Shown here one piece after another: positions 16,022 through 23,188 of a stretch of DNA of 64,000 nucleotides. The notes beneath the pieces were generated by a model that was not told the DNA's origin, ran no database searches, and saw nothing but the letters and a program-made list of their open reading frames with translations. The stretch spans positions 62,001-126,000 of the forward strand of contig SHXZ01000001.1 in assembly GCA_009693045.1 (NCBI GenBank), in the 5' to 3' direction. This DNA comes from Dehalococcoidia bacterium (GTDB lineage Bacteria; Chloroflexota; Dehalococcoidia; Lucifugimonadales; SHYT01). Every line of letters starts with the position of its first letter. Positions within the stretch are counted from its first letter, which is position 1. Made by a program: the position numbers and the translations under genes.

Positions 16022-16715
16022 GAGGAAAGAAAGGACAAGATCGCGCCTGCCCACTGTGTACGAAGAAGAAGCCGCCTACCGCCAAGGCTACACCCGCATC
16101 GCCGGGGTGGACGAGGTGGGGCGGGGGCCGCTGGCGGGGTCGGTGGTGGCCGCGGCGGTTATCTTGCCGCATCCGCTGCCGCAGGTCCTGAGGACGGCGG
16201 GCATTCGCGACAGCAAGCAGCTTTCGGCGCGGGCGCGGGAGCGACTGGCACCGCTCATCCGTAGGCACGCCGTGGGCGTGGGCCTCGGCGCGGCTTCGGT
16301 GGAGGAGGTGGACGCGCTGAACGTACTTGAGGCGACGAAGCTGGCGATGGTGCGGGCGGTGGCGGAGCTGGCCCCCGTGCCGGATTTCCTGCTGGTGGAC
16401 GCGCTGGACCTGCCGCAGACGGGTATCCCGTGCCGGCCGATCATCCATGGCGACGCGCTGTGCCTCTCCATCGCGGCGGCGTCCATCGTGGCGAAGGTAT
16501 TCCGCGACGCGCTGATGGTGGAGATGGACGGGCGGTACCCCGGCTACGGGTTTGCGCGGCACAACGGGTACGGCACGGCGGAGCACCTGGATGCGCTGGG
16601 CCTTCTGGGGCCGACGCCGGAGCACCGGAGGACGTTTAGGCCGGTGCGGGATGCTCTGAGAAACCCTCTTTCGCGAAAGAGGGTTTCTCAGAGCATCCCG
16701 GAAAGCTTTGTTTGA
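16008..16715 (+). CDS. rnhB: Ribonuclease HII with palindrome-derived C-terminus
   Basis: 235 residues from ATG 16008. Removes RNA from RNA-DNA hybrids, including misincorporated ribonucleotides. The DEDD-type site is visible: AGVDEVGRGPLAG, RDSKQLS, DFLLVDALDLP and the HGDALCLSIAAASIVAKVFRD region, then YPGYGFARHNGYGTAEHL. The fold ends near EHRRTFRPV. The last ~20 residues (RNPLSRKRVSQSIPES) are encoded by a 54-bp perfect palindrome (16647-16700), so a repeat has extended the reading frame. Overlaps the NYN remnant by 14 bases. An ATG at 15978 is an alternative start. Confidence 0.95.
   Translation: MPEAKRKERTRSRLPTVYEEEAAYRQGYTRIAGVDEVGRGPLAGSVVAAAVILPHPLPQVLRTAGIRDSKQLSARARERLAPLIRRHAVGVGLGAASVEEVDALNVLEATKLAMVRAVAELAPVPDFLLVDALDLPQTGIPCRPIIHGDALCLSIAAASIVAKVFRDALMVEMDGRYPGYGFARHNGYGTAEHLDALGLLGPTPEHRRTFRPVRDALRNPLSRKRVSQSIPESFV
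16647..16700. repeat. 54-bp perfect palindrome at the 3' end of rnhB
   Basis: Left half 16647-16673 (begins CGGGATGCTCTGAGAAACCC) is the exact reverse complement of 16674-16700, centred on CGCG. It shares the core 'CCCTCTTT..AAAGAGGG' with repeats at 19070-19103 and 58020-58053. It could act as a bidirectional terminator, but no T tract follows. Confidence 0.9.
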
Positions 16716-16734
16716 TTGGTGAGGCGGCGCTTGG

Positions 16735-17142
16735 CTGAGCGGGCCAGGCGTTAACCGGCGGCGCAGGCAGCGAAGAAACCAAGGGCCCCAACATCCCGGC
16801 AGCGCACAGGCTAGCGCGGCGAAGCCGTTCCTGGAACGGCGCGGGCACGAGGTCGTCGCGACGAACTACCGCTCGCCGTGGGGCGAGGTGGACATCGTGG
16901 CGCGGGACGGGTCGGCGCTGGTGTTCGTGGAAGTCAAGGCGCGGCGCACTATGTCGTTCGGCGCGGCGGTGAAGGCGCTGACCGCGCGGAAGGTGAAGCG
17001 TCTGGTGGCGACCGCCCAGCATTACTTGGCGGAGCATGGCCTGGACACGCCGTGGCGCGTGGACCTCGTGGCGATTGACCCGTCACCACGGCCGGGCCTG
17101 GCCCGAGTGACGCTGGTGCGCAACGCGGTGTCGGAGCAGTAG
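16735..17142 (+). CDS. UPF0102 (YraN-like) endonuclease-fold protein, start unresolved
   Basis: The frame is open from a stop at 16720 and reads FLERRGHEVVATNYRSPWGE, VDIVARDGSALVFVEVKARR, then the C-terminal DLVAID...VTLVRNA of the UPF0102 family, a PD-(D/E)xK nuclease-like fold (E..VD..FVEVK). Family homology begins upstream of 16822, but no ATG, GTG or TTG occurs there; the first is GTG 16888, which would delete the start of the domain. A CTG at 16735 or a lost start (possibly disrupted by the adjacent repeat) are options. It lies between rnhB and FmdB genes, its usual neighbourhood near rnhB. Confidence 0.75.
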   Translation: MSGPGVNRRRRQRRNQGPQHPGSAQASAAKPFLERRGHEVVATNYRSPWGEVDIVARDGSALVFVEVKARRTMSFGAAVKALTARKVKRLVATAQHYLAEHGLDTPWRVDLVAIDPSPRPGLARVTLVRNAVSEQ

Positions 17143-17216
17143 GGCCTCTGTTAGAATGGGACTGGGCGACGGGTTCGCCGCGCGTCGCATCCTAGTTGGA
17201 TGGAGCCTGACTCGCC

Positions 17217-17576
17217 ATGCCTGTGTACGAGTACCGCTGCCACACCTGCAACAAGAAGGCGTCGGTGTTTTTCCGGAGCTTTTCGGACACGAAGACGCCC
17301 GCCTGCAACCACTGCGGGGGCAGCAAGCTCACGCGGCTCATCTCCAAGGTGACGGTCATCAAGTCGTGGGGCGAATCGGTGAACTTTCCGGGCAACGAGT
17401 TCATGGACTCGGCGGACGAGAACGACCCGGTGCAGATGGAGCAGTGGATGAAGGACATGAAGCGAAACCTTGGGGACCCGGAGCCAACGCTCGACGAGCT
17501 GGACAAGCTGGACGCGGGGATCAACCCGCATGCGGACGATGCGCTTGGCCTGGGCGGCGACCTGGGCAACGAGTGA
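17217..17576 (+). CDS. FmdB family zinc-ribbon protein (1)
   Basis: 119 residues: MPVYEYRCHTCNKKASVFFR, then CNHCGGSKLTRLISKV. Two CxxC pairs form the FmdB/CxxC_CxxC_SSSS zinc ribbon. The rest is acidic and low-complexity (NPHADDALGLGGDLGNE) with a helical part around MEQWMKDMKRNLGDPEP. FmdB proteins are putative regulators; the role is not settled. A second FmdB gene follows 89 bases later. Confidence 0.85.
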   Translation: MPVYEYRCHTCNKKASVFFRSFSDTKTPACNHCGGSKLTRLISKVTVIKSWGESVNFPGNEFMDSADENDPVQMEQWMKDMKRNLGDPEPTLDELDKLDAGINPHADDALGLGGDLGNE

Positions 17577-17579
17577 CGT

Positions 17580-17640
17580 TTCACCCCCATCCCAACCTTC
17601 CCCATCAAGGGGGAGGGGGTGACGAACCTTCCCCGTTGGT
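17580..17640. repeat. Dispersed GC-rich intergenic palindrome
   Basis: ACCTTCCCCATCAAGGGGGA and neighbouring bases between the two fmdB genes form a C-rich/G-rich stem of the same kind as those in sbcC (12230-12250) and near 39240-39290. It lies in the 89-base spacer and touches no conserved coding sequence. Confidence 0.5.
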
Positions 17641-17665
17641 GCGGGAAGAGAACGAGGCAGGTTTC

Positions 17666-18004
17666 GTGCCACTCTACGAGTACCGGTGTGACGCGTGCAG
17701 CGCGGTGGCGCAGGTGCTAACGCGGACGCTCTCGGAGGAGCCGCACCCGGCGTGTAAGCGGTGCGGCGGGACGGGCATGACGCGGCTTATCTCGCGGGTG
17801 GCTCGGGTGCGGACGGCGCAGGAGGCGTGGGACGCGTCGGGGACGCCGGGCGCGCCCGGGGGGGACTATTACCGCGATCCGCGGAACATCGGGCGAAAAG
17901 TGGAAGAGGACTTCCAGCGCTACGGCGTTGACGTGCCGCGCGAGGTGCGGGAGAAGATTGACGCGGCCCGCGACGGCAACGCGCCGAAGGAGCTGGATCT
18001 GTGA
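17666..18004 (+). CDS. FmdB family zinc-ribbon protein (2)
   Basis: 112 residues from GTG 17666 (GAGGCAGG upstream): MPLYEYRCDACSAVAQVLTR then CKRCGGTGMTRLISRVARVR. Same zinc ribbon and following 'MTRLIS' helix as the gene just upstream, so the two are tandem paralogues, but the tails differ: here YYRDPRNIGRKVEEDFQRYG and REVREKIDAARDG. Its stop overlaps the thiE start (GTGA), suggesting co-translation with thiE. Confidence 0.83.
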   Translation: MPLYEYRCDACSAVAQVLTRTLSEEPHPACKRCGGTGMTRLISRVARVRTAQEAWDASGTPGAPGGDYYRDPRNIGRKVEEDFQRYGVDVPREVREKIDAARDGNAPKELDL

Positions 18005-19062
18005 CGCAATCGCAAGGCTCAGGGCAGGCGGCGGCGGGTGGCACGGCGTCGTACACGGACGCGCTCCGGCGTTCCTTGCTGGAGGGCATGGTGCTGCTGG
18101 AGGGGGTGGTGACGCAGCCCATCGGGCTGACGCATGACCTGCGGACGGCTCGGACGGCGCTGATGGAGCAGATGGGCCTGGGTGAAGGCGAGGACGCGGG
18201 CGGCGACGTCGGGGCGTCGGTGACGGGGAGGGTGCTGCGCCGGGAGCGGCCCGCCATCACGCGGGAGCAGGCGATGGACGACCTGGCCATCGCGCAGCGT
18301 ACGCTGGACGTGCTGGCCGCACGGGGCGGAGTGGAGCGTTCCTTGGCGGAACGGACGGGGCGGGTGCTGGCGCGGGTGGGTCAGCGGCTGGGCGGCGAGA
18401 TGCGGCAGCAGGCGGCCGCAAAGATACGCGGGCTGTACGTGATCCTGGACCCGCAGCTGGCGCGCGGGCGCGACATCACGCAGATGGCCGAGCAGGTGCT
18501 GAAGAGCGGCGCTCGTGTGCTCCAGCTCCGCGACAAGCAGAGCGAGAAGGGCTTGCAGCTCCCGGTTGCGAAGCGGCTGACGGAGCTATGCGAGCAGCAC
18601 GGGGCGCTGCTCATCGTGAACGACCACGCGGACCTGGCGGCGGCGTCGGGCGCGCACGGGTTGCACGTGGGGCAGAAGGACCTGCCGGTGGTGGAGGCGC
18701 GGCGCTCCCTGGCGCCTCGACAGCTTCTCGGCAACTCCAACGCGACGATGGACGAGGCGATGGCGTCGCAGCAGCAAGGGGTGGACTACCTGGCCGTGGG
18801 CGCGATCTTCGCCACGACGAGCAAGGACAACACGCGGCCCGCCGGCCTAGCGACGCTGAGCCGGGTGCGGGAGCAGGCGCAAGCGCCGCTGGTGGCGATC
18901 GGCGGGATCAACGAGGGGAACGTGGAGCAGGTGATCGCGGCGGGCGCAGACTCGGTGGCGGTCATTAGCGCGGTGTCCGGCGCGGACGACCCCGGCCAGG
19001 CGGCGGCGCGGATGACGGAGCGGATTGAGCGGGCGCTGGCGCGGCGGGGAGCTCCCCGTTAA
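18001..19062 (+). CDS. thiE: Thiamine-phosphate synthase with N-terminal helical domain
   Basis: 353 residues; ThiE alone is about 210. Residues ~143-350 are the TIM barrel: GLYVILDPQLARGRDI, VLQLRDKQSEKG, LLIVNDHADLAAASGAHGLH, VGQKDLP, DYLAVGAIFATTSKDNTRP and VAIGGINEGN, which couple HMP-pyrophosphate and thiazole phosphate into thiamine phosphate. Residues 1-140 are a helical domain (DALRRSLLEGMVLLEGVVTQ...) of the type found fused to ThiE in some lineages; its function is unknown. GTG start overlaps the fmdB stop. No other thi gene or TPP riboswitch is seen nearby. Confidence 0.92.
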   Translation: MTQSQGSGQAAAGGTASYTDALRRSLLEGMVLLEGVVTQPIGLTHDLRTARTALMEQMGLGEGEDAGGDVGASVTGRVLRRERPAITREQAMDDLAIAQRTLDVLAARGGVERSLAERTGRVLARVGQRLGGEMRQQAAAKIRGLYVILDPQLARGRDITQMAEQVLKSGARVLQLRDKQSEKGLQLPVAKRLTELCEQHGALLIVNDHADLAAASGAHGLHVGQKDLPVVEARRSLAPRQLLGNSNATMDEAMASQQQGVDYLAVGAIFATTSKDNTRPAGLATLSRVREQAQAPLVAIGGINEGNVEQVIAAGADSVAVISAVSGADDPGQAAARMTERIERALARRGAPR

Positions 19063-19067
19063 GAACA

Positions 19068-19198
19068 CGCTGGGAATCCCTCTTTGCAAAGAGGGTTTTC
19101 CAGACCTTTCCCAGAAATCCTCCACAAGTACCACAAGGAGAAAGTTCTTTGGAGAGGGTCTGGGAGGCCCTTTCTGACAAGAAAGGGCCTCCCAGAGT
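19068..19198. repeat. Two palindromic repeats between thiE and the translin gene
   Basis: First, 19070-19103: an imperfect palindrome centred on CTCTTTGCAAAGAG (two mismatches over 34 bases). Second, 19159-19196: a perfect 17-bp stem beginning TCTGGGAGGCCCTTTCT with a four-base loop GACA. Both belong to the family seen at 16647-16700 and 58020-58053. They replace ordinary intergenic DNA just before the translin ribosome-binding site. Confidence 0.85.
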
Positions 19199-19215
19199 CC
19201 CCATACGGAGGGCTC

Positions 19216-19866
19216 GTGGGCGAGCATTCAGCAAAGCTGGAGCAGATAGCGCAGGAGGCGCGGGCGGCGCTTTCCGCAGCCTTCGCGGCGCGGGAGCCGG
19301 GGCTGCGCCTCTCGCGGGAGGCGATCCAGCACGCGGCGACGGCTATCCGCGCCACGCACCGAGGCGAGTTCCCGCAGGCGCGTGAGCTGATCGCGGCGTC
19401 GGAGCAGGCGGTGCGGCAGGCGGCAGAGCACCTGCGGGCGCACCCGGCGGTGTTCTACGCGGGGTTCCTGGAGGACGCGCAGAAGGAGTACGCGGAGGCG
19501 CAGATAACGCTGGCGCTGGTGAGCGGCGGGAAGCTTCTGGGGCCGGGGGAGTTGGGCGTGGGCGCCTCGCCGTACCTGAACGGGCTGGGGGAGGCGGTGG
19601 GCGAGCTGCGGCGCTACGTGCTGGACGCGCTGCGCGGCGACGACACCTCGCGGTGCGAGGCGCTGCTGGATACGATGGACGAGGTGTACACGATCCTGGT
19701 GACGATGGACTTTCCTGACGCGCTGACGCGGGGGCTGCGTCGCACGACGGACATGGTGCGCGGCGTGCTGGAGCGGACGCGGGGCGACCTGACGATGGCG
19801 CTGCGGCAGCGTCGGCTGGAGGAACAGCTGAAGGCGCTGGACACGAAGTGGGGAGGCCATCCATAG
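19216..19866 (+). CDS. Bacterial translin family protein
   Basis: 216 residues from GTG 19216, with GGAGGG six bases upstream. All-helical; the C-terminal RGLRRTTDMVRGVLERTRGD plus LTMALRQRRLEE matches the translin signature, and YAGFLEDAQKEYAEA with PYLNGLGEAVGELRRYVLDA matches the middle of the family. Translin is a eukaryotic single-stranded RNA/DNA-binding octamer (C3PO with TRAX); prokaryotic members are sporadic and little studied. It is alone here, next to thiE, with no visible RNase partner. An upstream in-frame extension (19084-19215) is repeat DNA and was excluded. Confidence 0.72.
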   Translation: MGEHSAKLEQIAQEARAALSAAFAAREPGLRLSREAIQHAATAIRATHRGEFPQARELIAASEQAVRQAAEHLRAHPAVFYAGFLEDAQKEYAEAQITLALVSGGKLLGPGELGVGASPYLNGLGEAVGELRRYVLDALRGDDTSRCEALLDTMDEVYTILVTMDFPDALTRGLRRTTDMVRGVLERTRGDLTMALRQRRLEEQLKALDTKWGGHP

Positions 19867-20082
19867 CATGGTCACCTTGCCCAGAGCCGCCCTTCGTAAG
19901 CCCATGGGATCTCTCCTTGCCTTACTGGCTGCCCTCCAACCGCAGTTGGTCAAGAAGGCGGGAATGCAGGCTCTCCATGGCGGAAGCGCCAGAAATGCTA
20001 CGCAAGCTTTGGCAATGCCCCCATCGGACGCCTCAAAGGCGCCGGATGTCTGGGGGGGCCCTGCGAGCCGTCTCAACCCTCC

Positions 20083-20544
20083 TTGAAGCAAGGCAGATTG
20101 AGGATGCTGTGCAGGCAAGCCGTGCCTGTGCGGGAGTCTGGCCTGAATGGGAAAGGGGCTTTCCGCGTCCTGGAGGCCGGTGCCCTCGCGCTGGCCCAGA
20201 GGTACGAAGAGGCTTTCATCCTTTGTCAAGAGACTGAGCAAGCTTTTGATTTCCTGTTGCAGTCCTTGGGAGAGGGTCCGCCTACTTCTAAAGCGAGCCT
20301 GGTGACCGCCTTTTATGGGCTCTGGGCTGCGACAGCCATTGCACTTGTCTTGACGAGCATCCTCACCGCACAAGGCCAGCGACTAGATGCCGATTTTGAG
20401 CGAGTCAGGACAGTCCTCCGGGCTACCCGTAGGCGCGAACACGAGGCGGCCTTCTGGGTGTCTATAGACCAGATGAAAGAAGGAATGCCGCAAGCAAAGG
20501 GGGAAGCGGCGGAAAGGAGAGCAACTGGGGCGAACTCTCGATAG
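20083..20544 (+). CDS. Hypothetical protein with one membrane helix
   Basis: 153 residues, not recognised. Residues ~85-110 (LVTAFYGLWAATAIALVLTS) are a likely membrane helix preceded by a helical segment (EAFILCQETEQAFDFLLQSL) and followed by a charged tail (FERVRTVLRATRRREHEAAF). Upstream, a different frame (19961-20130) also looks protein-like (MSGGALRAVSTLLEARQIED), so this may be the second half of a frameshifted gene. Composition is slightly lower in GC than the flanks. It precedes the HEPN pair. Low certainty that it is expressed as drawn. Confidence 0.3.
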   Translation: MKQGRLRMLCRQAVPVRESGLNGKGAFRVLEAGALALAQRYEEAFILCQETEQAFDFLLQSLGEGPPTSKASLVTAFYGLWAATAIALVLTSILTAQGQRLDADFERVRTVLRATRRREHEAAFWVSIDQMKEGMPQAKGEAAERRATGANSR

Positions 20545-20686
20545 GTTCAAAGTCGTCATTAGCCTTCTGGAACCCGAGGGACAACGAACTGCCCACAAGG
20601 CCGAGAAACTGGGGGCGCTTTATTCCTTCGGGCCTCCTGGCGACCCTGTTGAGATAAAAGCATTCCTAAAGAAATACCCCTTTCTG

Positions 20687-20926
20687 GTGTCCTTGCTGGC
20701 CAAGACATCGCTTTACGTCTTGGCGTACTTCGGCCCGCAGACCGCGGCTCGCCTTGAGGTGGTCCATGACCCGGATGAGCCCGTGGTTCAACTCGTGGCC
20801 TGGGTGCAGACTGATCTACCGCCTGACGAGGGAGTTAAGCGGTTGGATCGGCTGGACTGGGAGTGGTGGCTGGAACAGGCGCGGGCCGTAAAAGGCAAGT
20901 TGTTGGTTTCGCTGGAACACGTATGA
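20687..20926 (+). CDS. Partner protein of HEPN gene, unknown family (5' end unresolved)
   Basis: From GTG 20687 the frame encodes 79 residues, ending DRLDWEWWLEQARAVKGKLL and VSLEHV. The frame stays open and protein-like upstream to 20477 (FKVVISLLEPEGQRTAHKAE, EIKAFLKKYPFLVSLLAKTS) but has no standard start there, so the 5' end is probably truncated or mis-called. The 'FFGPxxxxxLEVVxDPxE...WWL' pattern resembles hypothetical proteins that lie just before HEPN genes in cyanobacteria and Chloroflexota (recalled, not searched). It overlaps the HEPN start by four bases (ATGA), as in antitoxin-toxin pairs. Confidence 0.55.
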   Translation: MSLLAKTSLYVLAYFGPQTAARLEVVHDPDEPVVQLVAWVQTDLPPDEGVKRLDRLDWEWWLEQARAVKGKLLVSLEHV

Positions 20927-21297
20927 GTTTCGACTGGGAAGACTACCTCACCCTGGCGCGGCGTCTTTCGGAATTGCCCGAGGGCCAGCCAGAGGAAGAG
21001 GCGCAGCTACGGACAGCTATCAGTCGGGCTTACTATTTGGCCTTCCGTAAGGCTTGCAATTTCCTCCGCGACACGGATGGTGAATCGATACTCAGACGAG
21101 CTGTCCATCGGTTCGTTAGAGACGGGTTTGAGCGAAGTGATGATCCGATTAGGCAAAAAATAGGTCAAGACCTCGGGCGTATGGAGATGGAGCGGAACAA
21201 GGCAGATTATGATGACGACTTTCCTAACTTGGACCGGACCGTCAAATATGTGCTATTTTGGGCAGGAGAAACTGGAACAAGGCTGAAATCCCTGTAG
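20923..21297 (+). CDS. HEPN-like domain protein
   Basis: 124 residues: MSFDWEDYLTLARRLSELPE, then SRAYYLAFRKACNFLRDTDG and a C-terminal MEMERNKADYDDDF. The 'AISRAYYxAF' helix and the 'RNxADYD' motif are typical of HEPN-fold RNases or their relatives, where the R-x4-6-H or RN motif forms the active site at the dimer interface; here RNKADY is the candidate. Its ATG overlaps the stop of the preceding gene. Probable toxin-antitoxin-like or defence-type pair; which one is toxic is not known. Confidence 0.62.
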   Translation: MSFDWEDYLTLARRLSELPEGQPEEEAQLRTAISRAYYLAFRKACNFLRDTDGESILRRAVHRFVRDGFERSDDPIRQKIGQDLGRMEMERNKADYDDDFPNLDRTVKYVLFWAGETGTRLKSL

Positions 21298-21307
21298 GGG
21301 TCTTTCG

Positions 21308-21850
21308 ATGGGAACGAACGCAAGCGCGTCTCTTAATGGCAGCAAGGGTACCGTAACCCACCTCTTCTTGTGCCGCAAGCGGCACGAGCCGATGGTGCCG
21401 GTGCGGCAGGCGCGGGCCGTTCTGGGCCACGGGCTTGAGGGCGACTGGCATACGAAGCGCCGTGTGGACGCGCCGAACCAGGTGCTGGTGATGGACTCGG
21501 TCACACTGGGGGCGCTCGGCATGAAACCGGGCGAACTCCGGGAGCAGGTGACGGTGGACCTGCCTGCGCTGCACGCGCTAACGGCGGGGAGCCTGCTGCG
21601 TGTCGGGCCGACGGTGCTCCAGCTGTCCGGCCACTGCGTGCCGTGCGGGCACATGGCGGGGATGCTCGGCCTGGCGGACGCCGAGGCGTTCAAGGTGTCG
21701 TTGCAGAGGCGGCGCGGGATGCTGTGCTCGGTGGTGAGCGTGGAGGGCGAGGGCTGGGTGCGGGTGGGCGACGCGGTGGAGGTGCTCTCGGTGGAGACGG
21801 AGGAGGCGGCGGTGCTGGAGGAGGCGCGGATCAAGGCGCCGTACCGGTGA
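21308..21850 (+). CDS. MOSC domain-containing protein
   Basis: 180 residues with the MOSC beta-barrel pattern: KRHEPMVPVRQARAVLGHGL, EGDWHTKRR, VLVMDSVTLGALGM and LQLSGHCVPCGHMAGMLGL. The conserved Cys of MOSC (sulfur carrier / Moco sulfurase C-terminal) is in SGHCVPCGH. Such stand-alone MOSC proteins are linked to molybdenum-cofactor or amidoxime-reducing chemistry; a molybdenum hydroxylase is encoded at 28764-31043, but linkage is only by proximity. Confidence 0.8.
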   Translation: MGTNASASLNGSKGTVTHLFLCRKRHEPMVPVRQARAVLGHGLEGDWHTKRRVDAPNQVLVMDSVTLGALGMKPGELREQVTVDLPALHALTAGSLLRVGPTVLQLSGHCVPCGHMAGMLGLADAEAFKVSLQRRRGMLCSVVSVEGEGWVRVGDAVEVLSVETEEAAVLEEARIKAPYR

Positions 21851-21984
21851 GGCATGATTCACCCCGTTCGCTGCGCTCAGGGCAGGCGAAGCGCCATTCA
21901 CCGCGAAGCGGACTGGAAATGGGAGCAAACGCAGTTCGCGCGTCAGGTCTTTGGTGCTTGGGTAGAACGGTCCCGGATCAGATA

Positions 21985-22336
21985 GTGAAAGACGTCATCG
22001 CCCTCGGCGCCACCACGTTCGTAGGCATCTTCCCCGCACTTTTCTTTGTGTTTGCGTCCGTGTTCACTGACGGCGGCTCCTCGGGCGAGCGTGCGGTCTC
22101 TTTCCCGCTCATTGCGGGGGGCCTACGCGCTGCTCGGCGTCGTCTGCGGGGCGCTGCTGCGGACATGGCGCGCCGGGCTGTGGCTGAGCGCGCCTGCCCT
22201 GGTCATGATTGTGTTGTACTCCTTCCGAGAGCATAACCGGCTGTGGCTGCACGCCGCCGTGGTGGCCGTGGCGGTTGCCTTCGCGCTGGGCGGGGCGTGG
22301 GGTGGGGCGAAGGTGAGAGGGAAAGCCAGGACCTAG
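21985..22336 (+). pseudogene. Small multi-pass membrane protein with poly-G frameshift
   Basis: From GTG 21985 the frame reads VKDVIALGATTFVGIFPALF FVFASVFTDGG and then loses sense. After a run of six G (22116-22121) another frame continues AYALLGVVCGALLRTWRAGL, WLSAPALVMIVLYSFREHNR and a last helix to TAG 22336. Removing one G joins PLIAG-AYALLGVV smoothly into a ~116-residue protein with four membrane helices. Homopolymer error, a phase-variable tract or a true mutation are all possible. Family not recognised. Confidence 0.5.
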
Positions 22337-22360
22337 GGTTGGGCGCGGCATGAACGAACG

Positions 22361-22394
22361 TTGTAGGGGCGAGTTTCAAACCCGCCCCTACCGT
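22361..22394. repeat. 'GTAGGGGCG' inverted repeat
   Basis: GTAGGGGCG (22363-22371) and CGCCCCTAC (22383-22391) form a stem between convergent genes. Same family as 37701-37734, 45003-45040 and half-copies near 41203, 55127 and 62213. Confidence 0.8.
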
Positions 22395-22454
22395 TGACCG
22401 TACCAGCGCGCTTCTCTCCTCCGAACCGTTGGCTCGGCGAAAGGGTCTCGCGCG

Positions 22455-23144
22455 CTACCGCCGGAACTCAATCTTGCGGAAGGCCTCCGCGTACTCGTAG
22501 CCGGCGCGCTCGCCGACCTCGTGGGTGCGCTTGCGGACCATCTCGCCCACGTCGCGGCCCCGGATCTGGCTGGCGTGCTTCTGGAGCGAGGCGATCTTGG
22601 TGTCCATGGCGGCGCTGATGTCCACGTACTCTTGTGGCTCGTCCGCGCCCCAAAACAAGATCGTCCCGACCTTGTGGGGTTCCAGCCCCTGACGCATGTG
22701 CTCGGGGAAATGGAGGTGGTCGCGGGCGTAGGGGAAGCATGCGTCCAGGGCGGTGAGGCCCGCCATGCGGTGGTCGCGGTGGGAGTGGTTGAGCCGCGGA
22801 TGCGGTTCGGAGGTGAGGAGGACGTCGGGCTTGGTGAGGCGGATGGCGCGGACGACCTGGCCGAGGAAGGTGCGGGTGGGCTCCAGTTCGCCGTCCGGGT
22901 AGCCGAGGGTCATGACGCTCTTGACGCCGAGGACCTCGGCGGCGGCGCGCTGCTCGGCCTCGCGGATGATGGCGAGGCGCTCCGGGAGCATCTCGGGGTC
23001 GCCGGTGCCCTTGTTGCCGTTGGTGCAGAGAAGGTAGTGGACCTGGGCGCCGGCCTTTGCCCAGGTGGCCACCGTGCCGCTGCACCCGAACTCGGCGTCG
23101 TCGGGGTGGGCGAAGACCGCCAGAACGCGGCCCGGTGTATCCAT
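22455..23144 (-). CDS. PIG-L family (LmbE-like) zinc deacetylase
   Basis: 229 residues: VLAVFAHPDDAEFGCSGTVA contains the HPDD zinc motif, and HPRLNHSHRDHRMAGL gives the downstream HxxH ligand. Family members remove acetyl groups from N-acetylglucosamine conjugates, e.g. in mycothiol or bacillithiol synthesis, or from other small substrates. A glycosyltransferase of MshA-like type lies 0.8 kb upstream on the same strand (23910-25130), which makes a GlcNAc-conjugate pathway possible; no MshC or MshD is visible. Convergent with the upstream plus-strand genes across a repeat. Confidence 0.9.
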   Translation of the reverse strand: MDTPGRVLAVFAHPDDAEFGCSGTVATWAKAGAQVHYLLCTNGNKGTGDPEMLPERLAIIREAEQRAAAEVLGVKSVMTLGYPDGELEPTRTFLGQVVRAIRLTKPDVLLTSEPHPRLNHSHRDHRMAGLTALDACFPYARDHLHFPEHMRQGLEPHKVGTILFWGADEPQEYVDISAAMDTKIASLQKHASQIRGRDVGEMVRKRTHEVGERAGYEYAEAFRKIEFRR

Positions 23145-23188
23145 GGTGCGGTTGACCTCCTGATGCGTCGGTCCATGCTCGCGTAGCG

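Noticed and set aside
18001-18100. TPP riboswitch before thiE
   Set aside because: thiE overlaps the upstream gene, leaving no leader, and no THI-box sequence is visible.
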